The position numbers were made by a program, and so were the translations under genes. Shown here one piece after another: positions 26,262 through 34,829 of a stretch of DNA of 64,000 bases. Positions within the stretch are counted from its first letter, which is position 1. Each line of letters starts with the position of its first letter. This DNA is from Mycolicibacterium lutetiense. Its GTDB lineage: Bacteria; Actinomycetota; Actinomycetes; Mycobacteriales; Mycobacteriaceae. Where the stretch lies: NCBI RefSeq assembly GCF_017876775.1, contig NZ_JAGIOP010000002.1, forward strand, positions 2,232,001-2,296,000. Direction: 5' to 3'. The notes under the pieces are model-generated. The model worked only from the letters and a program-made list of their open reading frames with translations, did not search any database and was not told the DNA's origin.

Positions 26262-27619
26262 AGGGCGTCCCCGACGAACTTGCCCATCTCTGAGCCACCG
26301 AAACCTCCGAGAAGGCCACCCGCAATTGCGAACGTCGGGACGGCAGCTGGCGCGAATGGACCTGTCGCGAGCCCCAATGCTGCACCGCCTTCCGCCAACG
26401 CCCAGCCACCACCGCCACCGGCTGCACCCGCAACCAGCGCGATGCACTTGTCTTTGTCAGAATCCGCCATAACGTAGTCGAACACCGTCGTTGCCGCTGT
26501 TAGCGCGGGACCACCGTACTTCATGGTCTTACCGACGTTCTCTAAGGATTCGGCAGTGACCATCGGCAACGAGCCGCCGTGTGCGATGTGTTTTTCCAGG
26601 CCTGACATCCCCGCCGTGGTACTCGTCGAGAACTTATCGATCAAATCCACGGGCACTGTACTTGGTTGCCCCGCCGGCGGTGTGAAGGTCGCACTCCGGT
26701 ACCCGGACGAGTCCCTAGACATCAAGAGGTTCGATTGATTTGCATAGGTGATCGACGTGTAGTCGGTGCCGGTTCCCGCATCGCGCCAGGAACTCGTCGT
26801 CGCCACCCGCTCACCGTTCTTGTCGAACTCCTCGATCTGGTAGAAGTTCTGTTTACTCGGCCAATCGAAAGGATCCATTCGCGTGGTCACCGCCTTGCTG
26901 CCGTCCTGTTTGATGACCGTCTTCGTCTCCTCGCCGTTTTTGTTGGTTGATTCGATGATTTCGCGGACATGCATCTGCTCATCGGCAGACCGGATCGCCT
27001 CCTGGCCCACCACCCCAACAGGTGTCGTCGGGTCAGGTACCTGATCAGGAGGCCGCTGCGCCGCCGGAAGCAACAAACCGCCGAGATCAGTTGCCGGCCC
27101 CGGCTCGATGTACCCGAACTCATGGCCAGCAGCCACCACCGCGTTTGCCGTCGCATCGTCAGCGTCGCCAACTGCGATCAGCATGCGGTTGATGGCCCCC
27201 TGCTCCTCCAGCGCCAACGCTTGCAGCTTGGTCATCTCCTCCTCTGACATCAGCGACGGGTCCACCAGTACCACCCACTGATCAGTCACATTCAGCGGGC
27301 CGGCGTCGACCTCGTCAGCCTTCGCAAGCAACGTCCTGCGCGCACTCCCAATCGACTCCGCACCACCGCTGAGCGCAGCCGCCACAGCGTCGGCGTAGCC
27401 AGAAAATTTGAGCGCATCGCGCTCTGCACGGGTGAACATCGCAGCGGCCGCTTCATGGGAACGGCCCGACCATGACTTCATCGCGGGCATTTCCTGGCAC
27501 GATTGATTAATTCCCTGCACCGCACCCGAGACGGATCCCGCAGCCGACTTGATCGCAGCTGCGGACGTGGTCAAGGAGTCTGGATTCCAACCAATCAAGG
27601 TGGGACGAGATGGCAACAT
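26249..27619 (-). CDS. Putative type VII secretion substrate (WXG100-like N-terminus, glycine-rich hydrophobic C-terminus)
   Basis: A 456-residue protein. The first 100 residues form two helices around a WSG turn (MKSWSGRSHEAAAAM), the pattern of WXG100/LXG-like ESX substrates. A polar middle part follows, and the last 70 residues are a Gly/Ala-rich hydrophobic stretch that could insert in a membrane. It lies three bases downstream of an EspC-like gene and upstream of a membrane protein. This three-gene order resembles secreted effector modules with chaperone and immunity partner, which is inferred. Confidence 0.55.
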   Translation of the reverse strand: MLPSRPTLIGWNPDSLTTSAAAIKSAAGSVSGAVQGINQSCQEMPAMKSWSGRSHEAAAAMFTRAERDALKFSGYADAVAAALSGGAESIGSARRTLLAKADEVDAGPLNVTDQWVVLVDPSLMSEEEMTKLQALALEEQGAINRMLIAVGDADDATANAVVAAGHEFGYIEPGPATDLGGLLLPAAQRPPDQVPDPTTPVGVVGQEAIRSADEQMHVREIIESTNKNGEETKTVIKQDGSKAVTTRMDPFDWPSKQNFYQIEEFDKNGERVATTSSWRDAGTGTDYTSITYANQSNLLMSRDSSGYRSATFTPPAGQPSTVPVDLIDKFSTSTTAGMSGLEKHIAHGGSLPMVTAESLENVGKTMKYGGPALTAATTVFDYVMADSDKDKCIALVAGAAGGGGGWALAEGGAALGLATGPFAPAAVPTFAIAGGLLGGFGGSEMGKFVGDALCPN

Positions 27620-27622
27620 CGG

Positions 27623-27907
27623 TTAGAACAATCCGTCGAAGTCGCTGCCGAGCGCGTCATCCGTCACCTCGAAAGCATCGCCCGCGCCACGGACCGCCTG
27701 CCCCATTTTGGTGACGTTGTCGGCGAGCTTGATGGCCGCATTCGAGAAGTGCTCACCGACGGTTCGCGCGGCCCACTGCGTGGTTGAACCTGGAAGGCCA
27801 TCTGCCGCCGACGTTGCCTTGCTACCGACGTCCGCAGAAGAAATCGTCGAACTTGCGGCATCTGCCTGACTAGCCAAGGTCCTCAGGACCTCCGGATCCA
27901 CCAGCAT
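27623..27907 (-). CDS. EspC-like (DUF2580) type VII secretion target
   Basis: A 94-residue helical protein of the EspC type. The C-terminal FEVTDDAL stands where the secretion signal YxxxD/E is expected, with Phe in place of Tyr. Two adjacent ATG codons follow a GGGGAGG; the second (27907) has the better distance. Such small proteins pair with larger substrates for ESX export, here the next gene. Confidence 0.65.
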   Translation of the reverse strand: MLVDPEVLRTLASQADAASSTISSADVGSKATSAADGLPGSTTQWAARTVGEHFSNAAIKLADNVTKMGQAVRGAGDAFEVTDDALGSDFDGLF

Positions 27908-28131
27908 CATCGACCTCCCCGAATACATGTGCCGATATCCATTGTCACCGATGACGGCCACCGCGCTATGCACCAGTTTCCACCGGGCGAGCCCCTTGGC
28001 CGACGGCTGATCAGCTTTTCAGCTGCCGTTGACGAGCAGCGATTCGTACGTTCCCGGGTCCAAGGCTGGCGCGCGGTGCGGTGACACCGCAGACGCCACT
28101 CAATGTCAGACCCTTCCACCAGAATCCGGAC

Positions 28132-29421
28132 ATGAGCCGCCGCAACCGCCAAAAGCGCGCCGCCAAGCAGAGGGACCGCCGGCGCACAACGACCCACCAG
28201 AAACGCTGGCACACCGATCCCGGGTACGACCGGGTCGCCCTGCTCGACCGCCTCACCGCGGCGCTGTACAACTACGCGATGTGTCCCGACCACGACGCGG
28301 AATTCCACGCCGCTGAGCTGCTCGACGAGTTCCCGGGCCGGACACACGATCTCGACCTTGCCGCCGACGGCACTTTGGCCGGTGCCATCAGCAGAGCGTG
28401 GCAGGTGGGTTGGTCGCCCAACGACCTGCACGAGTTCGCTCGTCGCCGTCTCGACGCAGCGGCAACCGGCTACCTGGACGAGGCCATCGTTCGCGAGTCG
28501 CGGCACTATCCCGTCACCGCACTACACCCGCGATGGCGCGCCGAGCTCGCCGCGTTACACGTGGACATCGATCACGGCGCTCCGCAGATGTGGGACTGGG
28601 CGAACACGAATGCCGTCGACCATCACGGAGCGTTGACGGTCGTACTGAAGGTACTGCGGCTTCTGGCAACCCTTACGATCCTGGAACCCTTTCTGCCGTT
28701 GCCCAGTGAGCACCAGCACTCGACGATCCCGGTGAACACGGCCGATGCGAAAGCGCTCAGCCGCGTGCGCGGACTACTCGCCAAGGCAGAGGCCACCAAG
28801 TTTCCCGAAGAAGCGGAAGCGCTTTCAGCCAAGGCGCAAGAACTGATGAGCAGATACTCGTTGCACCACGCGATTCGAGACCACGAGCGTGGCCGCGTAG
28901 CGGAGGCCATCGCTCGGCGGATCTGGATCGACAACCCCTACGTCAGCGCCAAGGCGGCACTGGTGCAGTCCGTGGCAACGGCCAACCGGTGCCGCATGGT
29001 GTGCGCGGAAAAGATCGGGTTCGTCGCCGTCATCGGGACCGAGTGCGACCTGGAATTCGTTGAACTGCTCGCTACTTCGCTATTGGTCCAGGCCACCCGG
29101 GCGATGCTGCGCGCGGGCCGAGAAACCAGCGGCGGACAGACCCGGACACGATCGTTCCGCCAATCGTTTCTGCTCTCCTACGCCAACCGCATCGGTGAAC
29201 GCCTCGCCGCCACCTCCGCGACAGTTGCCACCGAAGTGGATCGCAGCACTCTGCTTCCGGTACTGGCAGCACGCAGCCAGGCCACCGATGACCTCACCAA
29301 CCGCCTCTTCCCAGCGACTGCTCCCCGTGAAATGTTGGCCTCCAGCGGTGCTGGATGGACGGCCGGACGGATTGCAGCAGACCTTGCGCAGCTGGAGGTG
29401 CGTCGCCCGATCGCGGGATGA
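28132..29421 (+). CDS. DUF2786 domain protein
   Basis: About 429 residues. The N-terminus is very basic (SRRNRQKRAAKQRDRRR), which suggests nucleic-acid binding. The DUF2786 signature VRGLLAKAEATKFPEEAEAL lies in the middle, followed by a domain with mixed helices. Function is unknown, though the family occurs in phages and bacteria. ATG 28132 is preferred; an in-frame GTG at 28081 would add 17 residues. Confidence 0.7.
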   Translation: MSRRNRQKRAAKQRDRRRTTTHQKRWHTDPGYDRVALLDRLTAALYNYAMCPDHDAEFHAAELLDEFPGRTHDLDLAADGTLAGAISRAWQVGWSPNDLHEFARRRLDAAATGYLDEAIVRESRHYPVTALHPRWRAELAALHVDIDHGAPQMWDWANTNAVDHHGALTVVLKVLRLLATLTILEPFLPLPSEHQHSTIPVNTADAKALSRVRGLLAKAEATKFPEEAEALSAKAQELMSRYSLHHAIRDHERGRVAEAIARRIWIDNPYVSAKAALVQSVATANRCRMVCAEKIGFVAVIGTECDLEFVELLATSLLVQATRAMLRAGRETSGGQTRTRSFRQSFLLSYANRIGERLAATSATVATEVDRSTLLPVLAARSQATDDLTNRLFPATAPREMLASSGAGWTAGRIAADLAQLEVRRPIAG

Positions 29422-29495
29422 TCGCGGATTTGTACGCCGAAACGCGAGGAGCCTGGCTGGCCCGCCGCATGGACGGGCCAGCCGGACGGAAACCG

Positions 29496-29810
29496 TCACG
29501 GGCACTCCTCCGAAACCCGCACCACCCCAAAATCGACCTTGGTGCTTACGGTGAACTTCGCCCCGGCCGGCGGAGTCGAGCTACACACCTGCCAATTGCG
29601 GTCGCTGATCTGCGCCCGTCCCTTGCCGGTGAGATCGGTTGAGCTGCTGAACCACACCTCACCATCGGTCAACGATTGGATCGCATCCTGCGCACCCTGC
29701 AGGTCCATTCCGATCAAATTCGGCATCGACCATGTCGGCTCCGCGGATGCCGCCGGGCTCAGTGCAATAGCCACGCCAACCGTCGCCGCGGCGATCAACA
29801 CACTATTCAT
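29496..29810 (-). CDS. Secreted small PASTA-domain protein
   Basis: 104 residues. A signal peptide (MNSVLIAAATVGVAIALSPA, cleavage near ASA-EP) leads one PASTA domain (MPNLIGMDLQGAQDAIQSL), a fold that binds peptidoglycan fragments or beta-lactams. The two Cys may form a disulphide outside the cell. A GGAGG sits four bases before ATG 29810. Divergent from the DUF4352 gene. Confidence 0.8.
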   Translation of the reverse strand: MNSVLIAAATVGVAIALSPAASAEPTWSMPNLIGMDLQGAQDAIQSLTDGEVWFSSSTDLTGKGRAQISDRNWQVCSSTPPAGAKFTVSTKVDFGVVRVSEECP

Positions 29811-29915
29811 CACAACCTCCTGGTTTCGAAGTGAACCGCGCATCGTTGCATCCGCCACCGACAACCCAGTACGTCGCCGTATGGGCCAACCGGGGCGAAC
29901 GCTGAAGCCCCGAAC

Positions 29916-29938
29916 TTGTCGGCAGCCTGTTGTACGTT
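29916..29938 (+). promoter_or_regulatory. PafBC-type (RecA-NDp) DNA-damage promoter of the first DUF4352 gene
   Basis: TTGTCGGCA (29916-29924), 8 bases, TACGTT (29933-29938). This fits the known consensus tTGTCRGTG-N8-TAnnnT except at the last two bases of the first box. It ends 52 bases before the start codon. The block TACGTTCNCCTGTTCGCC continuing to 29950 recurs at 42057 and 56568. Confidence 0.75.
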
Positions 29939-29990
29939 CTCCTGTTCGCCTGGCATCGGTGCCCGGGCGTGAGACAGAAAGAACACCGTC

Positions 29991-30623
29991 ATGAGCACTC
30001 CCTATCAGCAGCCCACCGACCCGAATCAGCCTGCCGGGCAGGGGTTCCCTCAGTACACGCCACCTCGGGCGACGAAGCGCAAGTGGCCGGCGATCGTCAT
30101 CGGCGGCGTCGTGTTCCTGGCCGTCATGTCCGCCTTCTCCGACAAGGACGACAAGAAGCAGGACACGAAGCCCAGTGCCGCACTCGCGACGCAGGCCCCA
30201 ACCGACGAGGGCACCCCAACAGCCAGGCTCAACACCGCGGTCCGCGACGGCAAGTTCGAGTTCGTCGTCAAAACGGTGCAGCCTGGCCTGGCCGAGGTCG
30301 GCGACAATCCCTACCTGCGCGAGCAGGCTCAGGGTCAGTTCGTGATCGCGACGCTCAGCGTGCAGAACATCGGTGACCGGGCACAAGGGTTCAGTCCGTC
30401 CAACCAGAAGTTGATCGACGCCCAGGGCCGCAGTTTCGAAACCGATTCGTCGGCTCAGATCGCCCTGGGCGATTCAGATATCCCGATCTGGGACGACATC
30501 AACCCCGGCAACGCCGTCGACGTGTCCCTGGTCTACGACATGCCGGCCGCCGCGGTGCCGGCACGCATCGAATTGCACGATTCGATGTTTTCCGGAGGCG
30601 GCACGGTGGAGCAGACGCCGTAG
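29991..30623 (+). CDS. DUF4352 domain protein, membrane-anchored (copy 1)
   Basis: 210 residues: a Pro/Gln-rich cytosolic tail, one transmembrane segment ([18 protein letters not shown]), a flexible linker, and a DUF4352 immunoglobulin-like domain ([11 protein letters not shown] ... [11 protein letters not shown]) outside the cell. The domain is close to identical to that of the gene at 56623, and the leader also matches. It sits behind a DNA-damage type promoter and before a strong hairpin. Function unknown. Confidence 0.8.
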   Translation: MSTPYQQPTDPNQPAGQGFPQYTPPRATKRKWPAIVIGGVVFLAVMSAFSDKDDKKQDTKPSAALATQAPTDEGTPTARLNTAVRDGKFEFVVKTVQPGLAEVGDNPYLREQAQGQFVIATLSVQNIGDRAQGFSPSNQKLIDAQGRSFETDSSAQIALGDSDIPIWDDINPGNAVDVSLVYDMPAAAVPARIELHDSMFSGGGTVEQTP

Positions 30624-30632
30624 CTCGTCACA

Positions 30633-30662
30633 CCGGGGCCGGCCCCGCTTGGCCGGCCCCGG
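30633..30662 (+). terminator. GC-rich hairpin terminator after DUF4352 copy 1
   Basis: CCGGGGCCGGCC (30633-30644) pairs perfectly with GGCCGGCCCCGG (30651-30662). There is no T-tract, which is usual in mycobacteria. It lies between convergent genes and can serve both. Confidence 0.75.
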
Positions 30663-30671
30663 CAGCGCGGA

Positions 30672-31577
30672 TCAGCCCCGAACCGAGATCGGCACCGGCA
30701 TATGCAGGGCGAGTTGGCCTTCCGTGACGACATCGAACTGAATGGTCTTGATCGGTTTGAGCGCTCGCAGATCGTCCGCCATCCGTCCCTGCCCGATCTG
30801 CAGATCCACACCCCGCGGGAACCGCGCGGCTCCGGCCGAGAGCACGTTGGTCTGACTCAACGTGGAATGCCACGCACCGCCAAGTGACGTGTAGGACGTG
30901 AGCGTCGAAACCCGCTCCCCCGTCCCATACTTCGCCTGAGCCGGCGTGACAGCCGACAACCCGATATCCACCCCACCGGCGTCGTTCCCAACGCGCGCGA
31001 CTACCCGGTCCGCGTCGATAGTGACGTCGAGTTCCGTCACCCACTTGGGGAAGCCATACCCGTCATGCCCGCGCACCTGGGCGATCTCGGTGCTCACCGG
31101 CAGCGACAGCACATACGAATGCAGGTGATCGTTGGCCAGGCTGCTCGCAAGGTCGGCGAAACCCAATTTGCCGTGCCGCGCCGGCCGGACGGCGACGCCG
31201 ACGGCGGCCTCGGTGTAGAAGTCGATGTCGCAGACGTCGTAGCGGAAGAACATCACCGACACCAGACCGATCCCCGGTGCAACCTCCAGGGGTGCAAGCG
31301 CTTTGGGCAACCGGGTACGGATCTCGCGGGAGCGAGCCAGCATGACCAGCCGTGCCGTCGAGATGCGGTAGTAGAAGTTCGGGGTCAGCGTCGGGCCGAT
31401 CACCGAGTTCACCTCGGCCTTGGGTAGCTTGCGAAAGAAGTCGACGCTGGAAACCCGGGGATCGCGCTCGATCTCGTCGAGATCGGTCTGCATCCGAAAC
31501 CGGTCGTACAGACCGCCTTTGGGCACGGCGACGAGGTGCCCGCCGAGGTCGACCTCGACGACGTCCTGAACCGACAT
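30672..31577 (-). CDS. Acetoacetate decarboxylase family protein
   Basis: 301 residues resembling the ADC-like fold used by acetoacetate decarboxylases and related enzymes. The segment around VRGHDGYGFPKWVTELD matches the active-site region, but the substrate is unknown. ATG 31577 overlaps the stop of the DJ-1/PfpI gene. It is the last gene of a three-gene operon with that protein and an old-yellow-enzyme homologue, so the operon probably processes a small reactive or keto compound. Confidence 0.7.
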   Translation of the reverse strand: MSVQDVVEVDLGGHLVAVPKGGLYDRFRMQTDLDEIERDPRVSSVDFFRKLPKAEVNSVIGPTLTPNFYYRISTARLVMLARSREIRTRLPKALAPLEVAPGIGLVSVMFFRYDVCDIDFYTEAAVGVAVRPARHGKLGFADLASSLANDHLHSYVLSLPVSTEIAQVRGHDGYGFPKWVTELDVTIDADRVVARVGNDAGGVDIGLSAVTPAQAKYGTGERVSTLTSYTSLGGAWHSTLSQTNVLSAGAARFPRGVDLQIGQGRMADDLRALKPIKTIQFDVVTEGQLALHMPVPISVRG

Positions 31578-32281
31578 CAGACCCTCCCCACATCCGCCAC
31601 GAGTCGCTCAGCCAACTTCTCCGAGGACTGCGGGTTCTGCCCGGTGTAGAGGTTGCCGTCGACCACGACGTGGGGGCGCAGCGGAAGCAGCGCCTTGGAG
31701 TAGTCGATGCCGAGCTCTTTCAGCCTGCCCTCCAAGAGCCAAGGCGCCTTCCACCCGAAGCTGTTCAGGTGCTCCTCCCGATTCGACAGCCCGGTCATCC
31801 GCCGGCCGGCGAACGGCGACACCCCGTCCGGCCCACCAGCGGCCAGGATCGCCGCCGGTGCATGGCACAGCAGCGCGAGTGGCTTGCCGGATTCCAGACG
31901 GTGCGCGAGCAGCGCACCAGAAACCGGGTCGTAGGCGAGGTCCTCCATCGGGCCGTGCCCGCCGGGGTAGAACACCACGTCGTAGTCGTCGGCGTTCACG
32001 GTGTCGAGTGCCACAGGATGGGCCAGCACGTTCGCGATGCTGTCGAGATAGCTCTTGACCTCCCGGCGCTTCCACGGCATGCCGCCGGAGATGCCGAGGC
32101 TGAGCTGGTCCAGCGTCGGAGCATTACCGCCCGGCGTCGCCACCGTGATCTCCCACCCGGCCTCGGTGAAAATCTGGTGCGGCCGCGCCACCTCTTCGGC
32201 CCAGTACCCCGACGGATGCACCGTCCCGTCGTTGAGTGTCCAGCGGTCGGCCGCCGAGATCACCATCAGAACTTTCGTCAT
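31577..32281 (-). CDS. DJ-1/PfpI-family protein (class I glutamine amidotransferase-like)
   Basis: 234 residues with the nucleophile elbow ALLCHAPAA, in which Cys is followed by His as in DJ-1/Hsp31 glyoxalases and chaperones. The upstream Glu and the FYPGGHG motif are present. Start ATG 32281 has AGGAGA upstream. It is cotranscribed with an oxidoreductase and an ADC-like enzyme, suggesting detoxification of reactive carbonyls. Confidence 0.8.
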   Translation of the reverse strand: MTKVLMVISAADRWTLNDGTVHPSGYWAEEVARPHQIFTEAGWEITVATPGGNAPTLDQLSLGISGGMPWKRREVKSYLDSIANVLAHPVALDTVNADDYDVVFYPGGHGPMEDLAYDPVSGALLAHRLESGKPLALLCHAPAAILAAGGPDGVSPFAGRRMTGLSNREEHLNSFGWKAPWLLEGRLKELGIDYSKALLPLRPHVVVDGNLYTGQNPQSSEKLAERLVADVGRV

Positions 32282-32294
32282 GGTCCGTCTCCTC

Positions 32295-33572
32295 TTAAAC
32301 GTGTTGCGTGCCAACGACGCGGTCTGTCCGCGGCCGGGACCTCAACCACCGTGAGTACCCACGAAGGGCACGCCTCGACACCAATTGATCGGCGACCAGC
32401 GCGAACGCCGGGCCTATGTTGAGTGCGGGCGTCTTCCCCGCCCCGAGCCGGCGCATCTGGTAGCGGACCATCGCCATGCTGGCCGTGGAGGCCAGCGACT
32501 TGTCCGACCAGGTCACGGGCTTCAGGCGTCCGTTCGCCTCCGCGCCCCGGCGCCAGCGCGCGGGCAGGTCGGGGGTTTCGGCGAGCGCGGTGGCCATGCC
32601 GACCACGGCGACGCCACTGGCCAGCACCCGCTCGGCAGTCGTGCGCCGGGTGATCCCACCGGTCAACATGAGCGGAATAGGGCTGCTCACGGCGAGCTCG
32701 GCCGCCAATTCCAGGAAGTACGCCTCGCGGGCCTCAGTGCGCTCATCGGCCGGGCGGCCGGTCATGGCCGGGCTTTCGTAGCTGCCGCCGGACAGCTCGA
32801 CCAGGTCAACGCCGAGCGGCGCGAGCATGTCGATCACCTTGCGAGCGTCGTCAGCGTCGAAGCCGCCGCGCTGGAAGTCCGCTGAATTCAGTTTCACCGC
32901 AACGGAAAAGCCCGGCGACACCTCGGCACGGATCGCGCGAACGATCTCCAGGAGCAAACGGGCGCGGTTCTCCAGCGAGCCGCCCCACTCGTCGGTGCGG
33001 GTGTTGACGAGCGGCGACAGGAACTGCGACAGCAGATAGCCGTGCGCGGCATGAACCTCGACGCCGTCGAACCCGGCCTGCTCGGCACGCCGCGCCGTGG
33101 TGGCGAAGCGGGTGATGGTGTCGCCGATCTGCTCGGCCGTCATCGCGACGGGCTGGCCGAATCTCTTGGAGTGCCGGCCCAGGTCGACCGCGACGTCCGA
33201 CGGCCCCCACACCACGCCCGGCATGTTGGCCTGGACCTGCCGGCCGGGATGGCTGATCTGCATCCACATCGCTGCACCGTCGCGCCGTCCTTCCCGCGCC
33301 CACGCCGCGAACGGTTCCAGCGGTGAGTCCGCATCCAGCACGACGCCACCCGGCCCGGTCATGGCCTCGGCATGCACCATGACGTTGCCGGTGATGAGCA
33401 GTCCGGTTCCGCCGGCGCCCCACTGCCGGTACAGCGCGATCAGGCGCTCATCCGGCAGCTGCACCCGTCCGGCCATGCCCTCTTCCATGGCCGCCTTGGC
33501 GATCCGATTGCGCAACACCTGACCGGACTTCAGCTGCAGGGGCGCGAACAAAGCCTCCGACGTGCTCGACAT
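32295..33572 (-). CDS. NADH:flavin oxidoreductase (old yellow enzyme family)
   Basis: 425 residues, an FMN-binding TIM barrel. Family motifs include the HAAHGYLLSQFLSP and WGGSLENRARLLLE segments typical of OYE/2,4-dienoyl-CoA reductase relatives, and LTGGI at the phosphate end. It should reduce an activated alkene with NAD(P)H. First gene of its operon, facing the TetR regulator across an inverted repeat, so it is likely repressed by it. Confidence 0.85.
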   Translation of the reverse strand: MSSTSEALFAPLQLKSGQVLRNRIAKAAMEEGMAGRVQLPDERLIALYRQWGAGGTGLLITGNVMVHAEAMTGPGGVVLDADSPLEPFAAWAREGRRDGAAMWMQISHPGRQVQANMPGVVWGPSDVAVDLGRHSKRFGQPVAMTAEQIGDTITRFATTARRAEQAGFDGVEVHAAHGYLLSQFLSPLVNTRTDEWGGSLENRARLLLEIVRAIRAEVSPGFSVAVKLNSADFQRGGFDADDARKVIDMLAPLGVDLVELSGGSYESPAMTGRPADERTEAREAYFLELAAELAVSSPIPLMLTGGITRRTTAERVLASGVAVVGMATALAETPDLPARWRRGAEANGRLKPVTWSDKSLASTASMAMVRYQMRRLGAGKTPALNIGPAFALVADQLVSRRALRGYSRWLRSRPRTDRVVGTQHV

Positions 33573-33591
33573 GCAAACTCCCTATAAACAA

Positions 33592-33653
33592 TGTTGACAG
33601 TGCTTACTTCTGCTTGGTGCTAACATACGACCAAGATGTAAGCGGTGTCAACA
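33592..33653. promoter_or_regulatory. Nested palindromic operator between the old-yellow-enzyme operon and tetR
   Basis: Outer arms TGTTGACAGTGCTTAC (33592-33607) and GTAAGCGGTGTCAACA (33638-33653) pair at 14 of 16 positions; inner arms CTTGGT (33613-33618) and ACCAAG (33630-33635) share almost the same centre. This is a strong candidate for binding by the divergently encoded TetR protein on both promoters. Confidence 0.7.
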
Positions 33654-33672
33654 CTTGTGAGGAACGTCCCGT

Positions 33673-34251
33673 ATGGCCACGTCAACAAGGTCGTATCATC
33701 ACGGCGACCTGCCGAGCGCGCTCGTGCAGGCCGCGCTGGAACTGCTCGAGGAAGGCGGCGCGACCGAGCTGTCCCTGCGCGCGGCGGCCCGGCGTGCGGG
33801 CGTATCCACCGCCGCGCCCTACCGTCATTTCGCCGACCGCGACGCTTTGTTGTCCGCGGTCGCCGCGGTGGGCTATCGCGATCTGGCCGCCCAATTGGCA
33901 GCAGCGAGCCCCACGCCGAAAACTCCGGACGATCTCGCCGACATCGCCATCGCCTACGTGAACTTCGCGCTGAAACGCCCCGGTCTGTTCCGGGCCATGT
34001 TCGCCGAACCCTGCGATCCCACCAGCCCCGAACGGGTCGCTGCAGTGGAGGCCATCAGCGAGTACCTCAGAGCGATTGTGCAGCAGGCGATTCCCACGTC
34101 AGATCCGGATGCGATGGCGAATGCCGTGTGGGCGCTCGTTCACGGCCTGGCGTTCTTGCACCTCGACGGCAAATTCGATGCCGCGTCCCCCGAGACCATC
34201 TCCACGACAGTGCGCGCAGCGGTGTCGGCGGCGCTCGGGCAACTCACCTGA
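33673..34251 (+). CDS. TetR/AcrR-family transcriptional regulator
   Basis: 192 residues. The N-terminal helix-turn-helix is clear (LSLRAAARRAGVSTAAPYRHF), followed by a helical ligand domain of the TetR_C_33-like type. The gene is divergent from the old-yellow-enzyme operon and a nested palindrome lies between, so it most likely represses that operon and itself until a substrate binds. Confidence 0.85.
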   Translation: MATSTRSYHHGDLPSALVQAALELLEEGGATELSLRAAARRAGVSTAAPYRHFADRDALLSAVAAVGYRDLAAQLAAASPTPKTPDDLADIAIAYVNFALKRPGLFRAMFAEPCDPTSPERVAAVEAISEYLRAIVQQAIPTSDPDAMANAVWALVHGLAFLHLDGKFDAASPETISTTVRAAVSAALGQLT

Positions 34252-34273
34252 CGGGGTCGCTAACCTCTGCAGC

Positions 34274-34798
34274 ATGGAGTGGCCACACGACGATGTCCTT
34301 CACGCGTGGTGGGTCCAGCCGAACCGGCTGCTGGCCGGTGAATACCCGGGTGCCACCACACCCGAGAACGCAGAAGCCAAGATCCGCGTCCTGCTCGACG
34401 CCGGAATCGACACCGTCATCGACCTCACCACCGAAGGTGACCGTCTGACGTCCTACCGAGCGCTGCTCCGCGCAGCGGCCGAGAAATCCGGGCGCACAGC
34501 GCGGCACTTCGCGCATCCGATTCCTGACTTCGGCGTCATCGATGATGCGGGCTACGACGCAATACTGACGCGCATCCACTCCGAGTTGGACGCCGGCCGA
34601 AATGTATACGTGCACTGCTGGGGCGGGAAGGGCCGGACCGGCACAGTGATCGGGTGCCTGCTCGCTGAATCCGGATTGAGCTACGACGATGTCATCGCAC
34701 GCATCGCCGAACTACGCGCAGGGACAAGGAAAGCCGCATACGCCTGCCCAGAGTCCGCTGCGCAGCACGACCTTCTGCGAGCGCGCTGCGCCCGGTAG
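34274..34798 (+). CDS. Dual-specificity/tyrosine-type phosphatase
   Basis: 174 residues with the CX5R signature HCWGGKGRTG, with the Cys nucleophile near residue 118 and a preceding Asp (IPDFGV) as possible general acid. Substrate could be a phosphoprotein, phosphoinositide or nucleotide. It follows tetR by 22 bases but need not be functionally linked. A longer reading from 34076 lies inside tetR and is rejected. Confidence 0.75.
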   Translation: MEWPHDDVLHAWWVQPNRLLAGEYPGATTPENAEAKIRVLLDAGIDTVIDLTTEGDRLTSYRALLRAAAEKSGRTARHFAHPIPDFGVIDDAGYDAILTRIHSELDAGRNVYVHCWGGKGRTGTVIGCLLAESGLSYDDVIARIAELRAGTRKAAYACPESAAQHDLLRARCAR

Positions 34799-34829
34799 AT
34801 GCCGACGCCGGCCGCGAGCGCGGAAGCCC

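Noticed and set aside
31352..32422. 356-codon + strand frame
   Set aside because: Antisense to the DJ-1 and ADC-like genes, both of which have clear motifs.
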